Positions 1 through 6,317 of a DNA stretch of 8,211 bases are shown here, one piece after another. A program made the position numbers and the translations under genes. Origin of the DNA: an uncultured Christensenella sp. (GTDB lineage: Bacteria; Bacillota; Clostridia; Christensenellales; Borkfalkiaceae). The stretch is taken from positions 1 to 8,211 of the forward strand of contig CAJUFY010000015.1 in the NCBI GenBank assembly GCA_910586245.1, written 5' to 3'. The notes beneath the pieces are model-generated. The model was given only the letters and a program-made list of their open reading frames with translations. It was not told where the DNA came from and made no database searches. Every line of letters begins with the position of its first letter. Position 1 is the stretch's first letter.

Positions 1-2
1 GC

Positions 3-134
3 GATAAATGCGTTTATTCGGAAAAATGCAAAGGAATGGAACAAAGCAAACAATTTGAAACGATCACCAAAGAAGACTGCATCAAAGGCATGATCGCATA
101 CGCCCGCGAACGTGCAGGAAGGTACAAAAGATGA
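3..134 (+). CDS. C-terminal end of a small Cys-containing protein (partial)
   Basis: The frame is open from the left edge to a TGA at 132-134 and gives 43 residues. The visible part begins DKCVYSEKCKGM, has a third Cys near residue 26 (EDC) and a basic C-terminal tail (ARERAGRYKR). The Cys spacing suggests a small metal-binding or disulfide protein, but no family is recognised. The TGA overlaps the ATG of the next gene as ATGA (131-134), and a good ribosome site for that gene lies inside this frame at 116-122. This coupling is the main reason to believe the frame is coding. The true start is outside the window. Confidence 0.55.
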   Translation, partial: DKCVYSEKCKGMEQSKQFETITKEDCIKGMIAYARERAGRYKR

Positions 135-337
135 AACTTCGAGTAATGGGAACGAAGGACGAGTGCGTTCTTGCGTAAGAGTATTATAAAGCATTAGAAC
201 GTCAGGAAAACGTGAAATTTGTAAGCGTATCGCATATGTATCCGAACAGAGGCAGTAATACGCTTTTTCGGGTTTATATCGAGATCGAATACCGATCGGA
301 AACAGAAGAGTTGCAGCGCCTGTTGCAGGGACGGTGA
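131..337 (+). pseudogene. DUF3970-like small protein interrupted by an in-frame TAA
   Basis: The frame begins at ATG 131, 8 nt after AGGAAGG (116-122), and runs for 68 codons to TGA 335-337, but codon 16 (176-178) is TAA. Both sides of the stop read as one protein: MKLRVMGTKDECVLA, then EYYKALERQENVKF, then MYPNRGSNTLFRVYIEIEY. From memory this matches a short family common in Firmicutes mobile elements (DUF3970-like, with the PNRGS and RVYIE motifs), where the interrupted position usually carries Gln or Glu. A single CAA-to-TAA change explains it. Several other genes here end in TAA, so a changed genetic code is unlikely. A restart at GTG 212 (AGGA at 204-207) could still make the 41-residue second half with the PNRG motif. 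The family's function is unknown. Sequencing error is the main alternative. Confidence 0.65.
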
Positions 338-340
338 AGA

Positions 341-523
341 ATGAAAATTGAAATCAGTAAAAGAGTGATCGAAAAAGCAATTCACGCGCATGATAACGGA
401 AAGAATTGTTTTGCATGTCCGTTGGTTGGAGTTCCCGGTTCGATATGTTATGCGGAATTGCAACACAACGCGCAGAAACATGGAATTTTCATGGAAACGG
501 AAGGAAAGGGAAGCAACGAATGA
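341..523 (+). CDS. 60-residue hypothetical protein with a CxxC motif
   Basis: The ATG at 341 lies 3 nt after the preceding stop, with a modest ribosome site (CAGGGA, 326-331). The stop at 521-523 overlaps the methylase start as ATGA. The product is predicted soluble: an amphipathic start (MKIEISKRVIEKAI), then HAHDNGKNCFACPL with Cys23 and Cys26, a third Cys at 36, and a polar C-terminus. The His/Asp/Cys cluster at residues 15-26 could bind a metal, but this is only a guess. No family is recognised. Correct spacing to both neighbours supports it over the overlapping frame at 390-623, which lacks such signals. Confidence 0.65.
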   Translation: MKIEISKRVIEKAIHAHDNGKNCFACPLVGVPGSICYAELQHNAQKHGIFMETEGKGSNE

Positions 524-1350
524 ACGCGATATTAAAATATCCGGGCGGGAAGTGGCGGATTGCGGAATGGATTATAAATCATTTTCCGCCGCACAAAGTA
601 TATTGCGAACCGTATTTCGGTAGCGGTGCAGTGTTTTTCACGAAACCGCCCACGCCGATAGAAACGATCAACGACGTAGACGGTAACGTGGTAAATTTAT
701 TCGAGATATGCAGGGATTACCCGGAAGAGCTTGCACGACTCATCGAATACACGCCATGGTCGCGGGAAGAGTTTGAAAAATGCGAAGATTTGGAAATAGC
801 AGATCATATCGAACGCGCCCGGCGCACGGTAGTGCGGTATCATCAATCATTCGGAGCGAGTAACAGCAGCAAGCGGAGCTGGCGGAACGTTCAGTCGTCG
901 GGCGGCCCGCGCTGTGCGACGATGTGGAACTATTTGCCGGAAGCGATTCAGAAAACATGCGGCCGACTAAAAGAAGCCCAGATCGAGAACGTCGACGCAA
1001 TCGAGTTAATCAGACGATACGATGATCCGAATACGTTGTTGTATTTAGATCCACCGTATCCGCAGGAAATACGGAAGCGATCTATGTACAAACATGAAAT
1101 GACGAGCGAACAGCACGACGAGCTCTTGGAAGCGATTTTAAAGAGCAAGTCAAAGATTATGATATCGTCATACGGAAATGCAAAGTACGACGAAGCATTA
1201 AAGAACTGGGAAACGTCGGAGTTGAAAACGACGGCACAAATGGGCTTGTCGCGAACGGAAAAAATTTATATGAATTATCAGCCGCCTTTGTTGGCATTGG
1301 CGGGGATAGAAAAAATAAAAAAAGAGGGAGAAGGACATGGCAAAGAGTAA
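520..1350 (+). CDS. dam: DNA adenine methyltransferase, Dam/D12 class (solitary)
   Basis: This 276-residue protein is an N6-adenine DNA methyltransferase of the D12 class, which transfers a methyl group from S-adenosylmethionine to adenine in a short site, often GATC in this family. KYPGGK (residues 6-11) is the N-terminal SAM-contact motif, EPYFGSGAVFF (30-40) is the FxGxG SAM-binding motif, and LYLDPPY (174-180) contains the catalytic DPPY. SSYGNAKY and RTEKIYMNY near the C-terminus also fit. Length is normal for the family. The start at 520 is chosen because homologues begin just before KYPGGK and because it gives an ATGA junction with the gene upstream; the frame is open back to 406, but that extension would overlap the 60-residue gene. 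No restriction enzyme is adjacent, so it is an orphan methylase, as is common in phages and conjugative elements, where it may protect against host restriction or mark the element's own DNA. Its 3' end overlaps the next gene by 14 nt. Confidence 0.95.
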   Translation: MNAILKYPGGKWRIAEWIINHFPPHKVYCEPYFGSGAVFFTKPPTPIETINDVDGNVVNLFEICRDYPEELARLIEYTPWSREEFEKCEDLEIADHIERARRTVVRYHQSFGASNSSKRSWRNVQSSGGPRCATMWNYLPEAIQKTCGRLKEAQIENVDAIELIRRYDDPNTLLYLDPPYPQEIRKRSMYKHEMTSEQHDELLEAILKSKSKIMISSYGNAKYDEALKNWETSELKTTAQMGLSRTEKIYMNYQPPLLALAGIEKIKKEGEGHGKE

Positions 1351-2479
1351 TGGAAAAAAGAGCAATCGAAGATTAAAGATTGCGGTGGTAGTAATGGCGT
1401 TAATAATCGCAGCGTTTTCTACACTGGCGGTGTTTGAATACATAACGCCGTACAAGCCGTCGAACGGTTTCAAAAGACCGGGTGCAGCGGAAAAGGAAGA
1501 GAATTTCGGCGATAATATGACGTTTGAATCGGAAGAGCCTGGTGGAGCGATGCGATTATCTTCGGAAGCCGTCGTGGGTGAAAACAATCAAACGGTGCAG
1601 CGGATCACGGCGACGGTTACTCCCGCAGACGCGGTAAATGCGCATATTGAGTGGACGATCGCGTGGGGCGAAGAAACGGGCAGTTGGGGAAATATGACGA
1701 AAGGCGCAGTCACGGAATATTTGCGAATGAACCCGGATTCTACGACGCTGGTAAATGAAGTGACGTGTTTAAAACCGTTCGGAACGAAAGCGGTTATAAC
1801 GGCAAGCGTACTGGGCAATACGAGTTTGACCAAAACCTGTACAATCGGCTATAACCAGGGCGTAGAAAGTGCGGAAATCAATTTTTCGTGGTCGTTACCC
1901 GCTACGCCGACGGTAACGGAAGGTAGTTGGACACTAAGTACAAAAACGCAAGGCGTAACAAAGTTTGAATTTCCTTCGGACGCAACGTTTCAGGCGCTGA
2001 AAACGTTAAAGAAGAGCATAACGGTCAAACCTGTATTTACGGCGGTATATACGAATCAACTCCTCGAAGGGAACGAAACTCAGAAGGGCGCGCCGCTATA
2101 TTTCAAGTCGTATCCTACGGCAGAATACGTGAAATTTATTACGGATAACGGAATCCGTAGCGGGAATGATGAAGCCGTAGCAGCGGGAAGGAGCATTTTT
2201 AATCATGGAAGATGTCCGTGGAATGCAAGTGAAAAAGCATTTATTGTATCCGCAGTAGAAAACGGAGATTCTATGAACGACATTCTGTATCTATCCCGAA
2301 ATCTTCCTAAGATTAAAACCGTATTTTTGCAAACCCCGCAAGCGCAAATGTTTGAATTTGAAATAAAATTTTCGAACAGATCAGTCTTTCGTATGCCCGT
2401 CACATTCGAAGTAACGGGTACGCTGGCAACAGACAACACGCTGAGCGACGATACGATCACATTCGGCCCGAGTATCTAA
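1337..2479 (+). CDS. Membrane-anchored protein with bacterial Ig-like (BIG2-type) domain
   Basis: This 380-residue protein has a basic N-terminus (MAKSNGKKSNRRLK), one TM helix at about 15-33 and a long ectodomain, so it is probably type II. Residues 85-181 read as a bacterial Ig-like domain: ITATVTPADA, then IEWTIAW, then ITASVLGNT and KTCTIGY. Cys144 and Cys168 may form a disulfide. The rest (182-380) is beta-rich and ends with DDTITFGPSI. The protein at 6318-7430 is a clear paralogue, sharing W..xK.VTxYL, the two Cys with the same 24-residue spacing, and VESxE(I/L). The ATG at 1337 follows GAGGGAG (1324-1330) inside the methylase end, so the two are translationally coupled. Ig-like modules of this sort occur on exported adhesins and on phage structural proteins; the role here (surface contact or assembly part) is inferred. 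Confidence 0.85.
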   Translation: MAKSNGKKSNRRLKIAVVVMALIIAAFSTLAVFEYITPYKPSNGFKRPGAAEKEENFGDNMTFESEEPGGAMRLSSEAVVGENNQTVQRITATVTPADAVNAHIEWTIAWGEETGSWGNMTKGAVTEYLRMNPDSTTLVNEVTCLKPFGTKAVITASVLGNTSLTKTCTIGYNQGVESAEINFSWSLPATPTVTEGSWTLSTKTQGVTKFEFPSDATFQALKTLKKSITVKPVFTAVYTNQLLEGNETQKGAPLYFKSYPTAEYVKFITDNGIRSGNDEAVAAGRSIFNHGRCPWNASEKAFIVSAVENGDSMNDILYLSRNLPKIKTVFLQTPQAQMFEFEIKFSNRSVFRMPVTFEVTGTLATDNTLSDDTITFGPSI

Positions 2480-2483
2480 AAAC

Positions 2484-2489
2484 GAGGTG
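2484..2489 (+). promoter_or_regulatory. Ribosome binding site deciding a GTG start
   Basis: GAGGTG lies 5 nt before GTG 2495. The next in-frame ATG (2522-2524) has no comparable site and would shorten the basic start of the signal peptide (MRIIRKVAIM), so the GTG is the better start for the 652-residue protein. Confidence 0.7.
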
Positions 2490-2494
2490 TCGCG

Positions 2495-4453
2495 GTGAGA
2501 ATAATAAGAAAAGTGGCGATTATGGCGACGTTGACGCTTATCGGATCGCAATCGATCATTCCGGTCACGACGGGGGTAAGCCGTGCGGAAGCAGTCACCG
2601 CATACGACAGGACGACCATTGAGGACGATCTGAAAGAGCTTGATTTGAGCGGGTACGTGAAGAACGAATCGGGACGGCATGAAATGCTTACGGAAGCGGG
2701 ATTCATGGAATATGGATATACGGCGCGGGAATCGCTTTCAAGGCACTATGGCGTATATTTTTACATATATAATCCCACGGAAAAGGAATTGAGCGAACGA
2801 ACGGGAGCAAACGCAGTAAACATGGCGGTAACGTATACCGCCGCGGGCATGCCTTCGGAATATGTAAATCTTCCGCTGACTGTGTTAGGACATACGGAGA
2901 ATAAGCGATTTTATAAATTGCGGCTAACGGATTCGGCGGCGCTGTATGCGCGAATGCGGGCATATGCGGAAGCGCATGCGGGGAAACGCAGATACGACGT
3001 TGCCGGGATTCAGTTATGGTATGCGGGAGAATCAAACGCAACCGAAAGCAAAGAAGGGAAAACGTTTATATACACGGGATTTGCGAAAGGCTGCGGCGCC
3101 GATCCGAACGCCGCGGGCACGCTGCAATGCTCGACGAATGATTTAATTACGCTGGATATTCCGCTACATCACAAAAATGCAACGGGCGAAAAGGTAGCGA
3201 ATCAGACCTTCTACCGAACGGGAAAATCATCGCTCGGCGCAAATCATCAGTGGCAGATCGATACGGTATATTTTTCGATTGACGAAACCGCGCTGTTAAA
3301 GCCGACGCAAGAGGAAATCGGAATTTTGCAGAAGATCAAGGCGAAATGGTACGAGTATCAAACGCAGCCGATTTACGTAACGTCGAGCAGCAAGTTGGAT
3401 TCGATATACAGACCGTATATCGGAATCGATATCGGATCGATGAGCGGGCAGGAATTATACCGAAATTTCGGGTACGGATTCGGCGTATACAACGGATTTA
3501 CAGCGGGCATTGACACGGAATCGTTCTACTGGGAAAGCGGGTATGCGCTACCGTATGCAAACCGCGTGACGGGATTGTTCCAGGACGTTACGTATTACAA
3601 TCACGTAACGAAAAAAATCAATCAAATAGACTGGTTTTTTAAAACGGATTATGCAGGAGAAGTCGTGATTCCACAAACGGAGTTAGTGTCATATGCGGAA
3701 AATTATTCGGAACGGTTCGGCACGAGTACGACGGATACGGAACTTGCCATGTTCGGAATGAGCGATAAGCTTTTTACGGACACAACTGCTGTACACGGTG
3801 ACGGAAAGACGGTAAAGCGCGGGGAAAATGTGTTGGAGTTCGATACGGACGCGACGTTTGATTTGCGGGATTACGATCGGTATACGAGCGGTTGGCAAAA
3901 GTTTCTGGATAAATGGTACGGACGCGGGGAAGGTATCGACGATGATCCGTGGTCGATCGAGGGCATGCGCCCGATCGCGGAAGTAACAGCGCGGGATCTA
4001 TCGTCGTGGTATACGGACGCCGAGCTTTCGGAGCATTTGAAAATCAATCAGCGAACGGTACCGGAGTTTCGGAATTGGGCGGAAGCCGAAATAAAGAACG
4101 GAAAGAAAGTATACCTATTTCGTTTTGCGGTAACGGATTACACGCAAGACGTGCTAATGGTACAGGACTATCGGAAAGGCGCAACAAACAGTACGGTAAA
4201 CGAGCCGATTTCCCGTGCCCAGGAAGCGGTGTTTCTTGGCTTTGAAATGATATCGGTCACGTACAACAACCGCGGAAAAATGACGATCATACCCGTAGTG
4301 CAATCACCGATCAATATAATCGACGATATCGAAATATATCTGAAATCGGATTTTTGGAAATTCGTGTGGATCATGAGCGGCGTGATCGGCGCACTTGCGG
4401 TTGGGCTATGCGTGTCGATCGTGATCGAAAACAGAGGTCAAACGCATGAGTAA
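2495..4453 (+). CDS. Large exported protein with C-terminal membrane anchor, function unknown
   Basis: This 652-residue protein has a Sec signal peptide (basic MRIIRK, hydrophobic core 7-28, likely cut after AEA at 31-33), an ectodomain of about 580 residues rich in Tyr, Gly and Asp, and a C-terminal TM helix at about 621-644 with a short cytosolic tail (ENRGQTHE): type I topology. Apart from Cys639 in the anchor, the only Cys are 200 and 212, probably a disulfide. The stretch 538-612 (KVYLFRFAVTDY, then VFLGFEMISVTY, then MTIIPVVQSPINII) resembles, from memory, the best conserved part of a widespread unnamed family of long exported proteins in mobile elements of gut Clostridia. No enzyme motif is seen. 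Being the largest ectodomain in the cluster and anchored at its C-terminus, it could be a spike or contact protein; a virion protein or conjugation-surface protein are both possible. The stop overlaps the next gene by 8 nt. Confidence 0.85.
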   Translation: MRIIRKVAIMATLTLIGSQSIIPVTTGVSRAEAVTAYDRTTIEDDLKELDLSGYVKNESGRHEMLTEAGFMEYGYTARESLSRHYGVYFYIYNPTEKELSERTGANAVNMAVTYTAAGMPSEYVNLPLTVLGHTENKRFYKLRLTDSAALYARMRAYAEAHAGKRRYDVAGIQLWYAGESNATESKEGKTFIYTGFAKGCGADPNAAGTLQCSTNDLITLDIPLHHKNATGEKVANQTFYRTGKSSLGANHQWQIDTVYFSIDETALLKPTQEEIGILQKIKAKWYEYQTQPIYVTSSSKLDSIYRPYIGIDIGSMSGQELYRNFGYGFGVYNGFTAGIDTESFYWESGYALPYANRVTGLFQDVTYYNHVTKKINQIDWFFKTDYAGEVVIPQTELVSYAENYSERFGTSTTDTELAMFGMSDKLFTDTTAVHGDGKTVKRGENVLEFDTDATFDLRDYDRYTSGWQKFLDKWYGRGEGIDDDPWSIEGMRPIAEVTARDLSSWYTDAELSEHLKINQRTVPEFRNWAEAEIKNGKKVYLFRFAVTDYTQDVLMVQDYRKGATNSTVNEPISRAQEAVFLGFEMISVTYNNRGKMTIIPVVQSPINIIDDIEIYLKSDFWKFVWIMSGVIGALAVGLCVSIVIENRGQTHE

Positions 4454-5366
4454 GAAGCGAGAGCGGGTAACGCGGTATAAACCGATAGAAGGCGCGGACG
4501 GAAGATATTATTTCCGATACGGGATAATGACGGAATACGAATTGAAACGCCGTACGTATGGCGGTGGGCACGGAGAGCCGATCCAAAGGATCCGAATCGA
4601 GAACTGCAGATTGTCAAAAGACGAAACGGAGTTATACGAAGTGCTGTTTGAAAGTACAGGAAAGACGAAGGAGTATTCCCTGGAAGAGCTGGAAACAATG
4701 CTTACCGCAGGGAATGCGGAAGAATTGGAAGCGGGGATCGCGAAAGAGTTGCCGCTCATACAAGCGGAAGTGACCTGGTACTATTCGGTGCGAAAAAAGG
4801 TAAAAAAGCAAGAACTGGAAACCGCTGTACGAATCTTGTACGGCGAACCGGATACGGACAGCAAAACGAAAAAGCAAAACCGGGATAAGAACGGTAAGTT
4901 GAAATGGAACGGCGGATCGGAAGCGTATCGGAACATTATAGAGCGGGTGAATAAACTTGTCGCAATGATAGCGGAAGATCTTGCGCGCAACGGTATGGTA
5001 ACGGAAGAACTTCGGACATGCTATGCGAGCCTGTGCGCGGAGCGAAAAGCGTTCATAGAGAAGCAGGGGATCGATCCGAATCTTTTTCGGAAAGAAGAAG
5101 TATGTCGGGCATGCAATGATACGGGAATCAAGCCGAACGGCGAGATATGTGAATGCGCGTATGCGCAGGAAGAACAAATCAAGCAATTCGTAGCGCGGGA
5201 AAAGTTAAAGAAGCGTTTAGAAGAGGAATGGCTGACGCCATTAACGATTTCGCCGCAGGTACGGTACGAACGAACGGAAACGGAAGCTTTGGAAGAAATG
5301 CCGCAGAAACTGACGGCAGGAACGAAGGAAGGTTCGGACATAATCAAAAAAATAATCGGGGACTGA
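4446..5366 (+). CDS. Cytosolic protein with a DnaC/DnaI-type CxxC...CxC zinc motif, no ATPase
   Basis: This 306-residue protein is charged and soluble, with no signal peptide or TM helix, unlike its neighbours. ATG 4446 follows GAGGT (4434-4438) inside the preceding gene. Residues 1-135 form an unrecognised domain (RYYFRYGIM near 20-28). Residues 138-160 are a Lys/Asn/Asp-rich linker, and 160-215 look helical. Residues 220-237 read CRACNDTGIKPNGEICEC: Cys220, 223, 235 and 237 with DTG and GE between them, the pattern of the four-Cys zinc site in DnaC/DnaI/IstB-like helicase loaders, also close to DnaJ zinc repeats. No Walker A or B motif follows, so it is not a loader itself. A probable coiled coil (241-258, EEQIKQFVAREKLKKRLE) and a polar tail end the protein. 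It may bind nucleic acid, or be a cytosolic adaptor of the membrane cluster; this is inference. Confidence 0.8.
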   Translation: MSKKRERVTRYKPIEGADGRYYFRYGIMTEYELKRRTYGGGHGEPIQRIRIENCRLSKDETELYEVLFESTGKTKEYSLEELETMLTAGNAEELEAGIAKELPLIQAEVTWYYSVRKKVKKQELETAVRILYGEPDTDSKTKKQNRDKNGKLKWNGGSEAYRNIIERVNKLVAMIAEDLARNGMVTEELRTCYASLCAERKAFIEKQGIDPNLFRKEEVCRACNDTGIKPNGEICECAYAQEEQIKQFVAREKLKKRLEEEWLTPLTISPQVRYERTETEALEEMPQKLTAGTKEGSDIIKKIIGD

Positions 5367-5367
5367 T

Positions 5368-6306
5368 ATGGCAAAGAAGAAAACAAAGAAAAAGCAGGGG
5401 AAAGCGACAAAAATTTTGTCGGGGATCCTGATCGGAATTTTTGCGTTAGTTGTGTTTGCGTTGGCAGGATTCGGCGGGTATTCGCTTGTACGATACGTAA
5501 CGGGCGCAAGTTCTGATATCCCGCAACAGAAGGGGTTTACAGTCACGCATAACGGCAAGACGTACGAAAAAGACGCGTTCGGGCTACTGATCTATTCGGG
5601 CGATGAAATCAAGATCGACATTCAAACCGGAGCGAGCGTTTACAGCGTAGGGGTTACGGCGAACGTAACTTCGGGAAATGATTTTGATTTAAAATTAGGC
5701 GAAGAACCTTGGAAATGGTCGCAAATGGAAAAGCAATCGTTTACGAAGGGATTTACGATTACGGAAGTAACAGGCGGATTCAAGATCGAATATGAATCGC
5801 TTACGGACATTATCGAAAAAGCGTTCGGCGGAAGAGGTGTAACGGTAGACGAAGCTGCGGCGGTCGGAAAAGACATATTCCTACTTACAATCATTCATGA
5901 CGGAAACGTTCAAGATTCGATTGCGCTATCGTTCGGTGTAGGGGTAAGGGTCGGTGGGATCGTGCTTGATCCGGATCACATCATATTCGGACCTGATCAA
6001 ACAAAGCCGACGGATCCAGCGCCGGACGAAAAACCGCCTTTGGAAGAACCGACGGAATATAAAATTTGGTACGATATGCTCGGCAGCGGCTCGGTAAATT
6101 CCATACGGTTAGAGTGCAAAGAGAAAGCGGCGGCAGGGGAAACTGTGACGTTTACGATCACGTTAATCGAATCGGAATTAACGGTTGTAAATGTGTTATT
6201 GGAAAGCGAAACGGAAGAAGAAACGCTTACGCCGAAAGACGGCGTGTATACGTTTCAAATGCCGGAACACGAAGTAACAATCATGATTTATCTAATGAAC
6301 GAGTAA
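5368..6306 (+). CDS. Lys-rich type II membrane protein with C-terminal InlB-B-repeat-like domain
   Basis: This 312-residue protein starts one base after the previous stop, with GGGGA (5358-5362) as ribosome site. Eight Lys lie in the first 15 residues, then one TM helix (about 16-41), so the ectodomain should face outward. Residues 45-210 are an unrecognised beta-rich domain (GFTVTHNGKTYEKDAF near its start) ending in IVLDPDHIIFGP, a motif that recurs at the ends of the two Ig-like proteins. A Pro/Glu/Asp-rich linker (212-228) leads to residues 229-312, which read like the divergent InlB B-repeat (Flg_new_2 type): AAAGETVTFTI, then DGVYTFQMPEHEVTIMIYL. Such domains usually sit on surface proteins as stalk or adhesion repeats, often in tandem; here there is one, at the extreme C-terminus and so furthest from the membrane. 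Role unknown; co-expression with the Ig-like proteins suggests a shared surface assembly. Confidence 0.82.
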   Translation: MAKKKTKKKQGKATKILSGILIGIFALVVFALAGFGGYSLVRYVTGASSDIPQQKGFTVTHNGKTYEKDAFGLLIYSGDEIKIDIQTGASVYSVGVTANVTSGNDFDLKLGEEPWKWSQMEKQSFTKGFTITEVTGGFKIEYESLTDIIEKAFGGRGVTVDEAAAVGKDIFLLTIIHDGNVQDSIALSFGVGVRVGGIVLDPDHIIFGPDQTKPTDPAPDEKPPLEEPTEYKIWYDMLGSGSVNSIRLECKEKAAAGETVTFTITLIESELTVVNVLLESETEEETLTPKDGVYTFQMPEHEVTIMIYLMNE

Positions 6307-6317
6307 GGAGAAGGGAA

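Noticed and set aside
176..178. Reassigned TAA (Gln) genetic code
   Set aside because: At least six genes in the window end in TAA at sensible places just before the next start, and no other gene has an internal TAA or TAG.
406..519. N-terminal extension of the methylase to ATG 406
   Set aside because: It would add 38 residues before KYPGGK, unlike the family, and overlap the 60-residue gene; ATG 520 has a better context (ATGA junction, GGAAAGGG upstream).
390..623. 77-residue frame overlapping both the CxxC gene and the methylase
   Set aside because: It runs across two better supported genes, and its C-terminal part is an out-of-frame reading of the methylase N-terminus.
4632..5186. 184-residue open frame on the - strand
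   Set aside because: It lies fully opposite the zinc-motif gene and is rich in Phe, Arg and Cys, as expected from the complement of Glu/Lys/Ala codons. It has no convincing ribosome site and no recognisable motif.
6066..6317. 84-residue N-terminal extension of the second Ig-like protein
   Set aside because: It lies inside the previous gene in another frame, is Arg-rich and would bury the signal peptide; ATG 6318 has a perfect AAGGAG.
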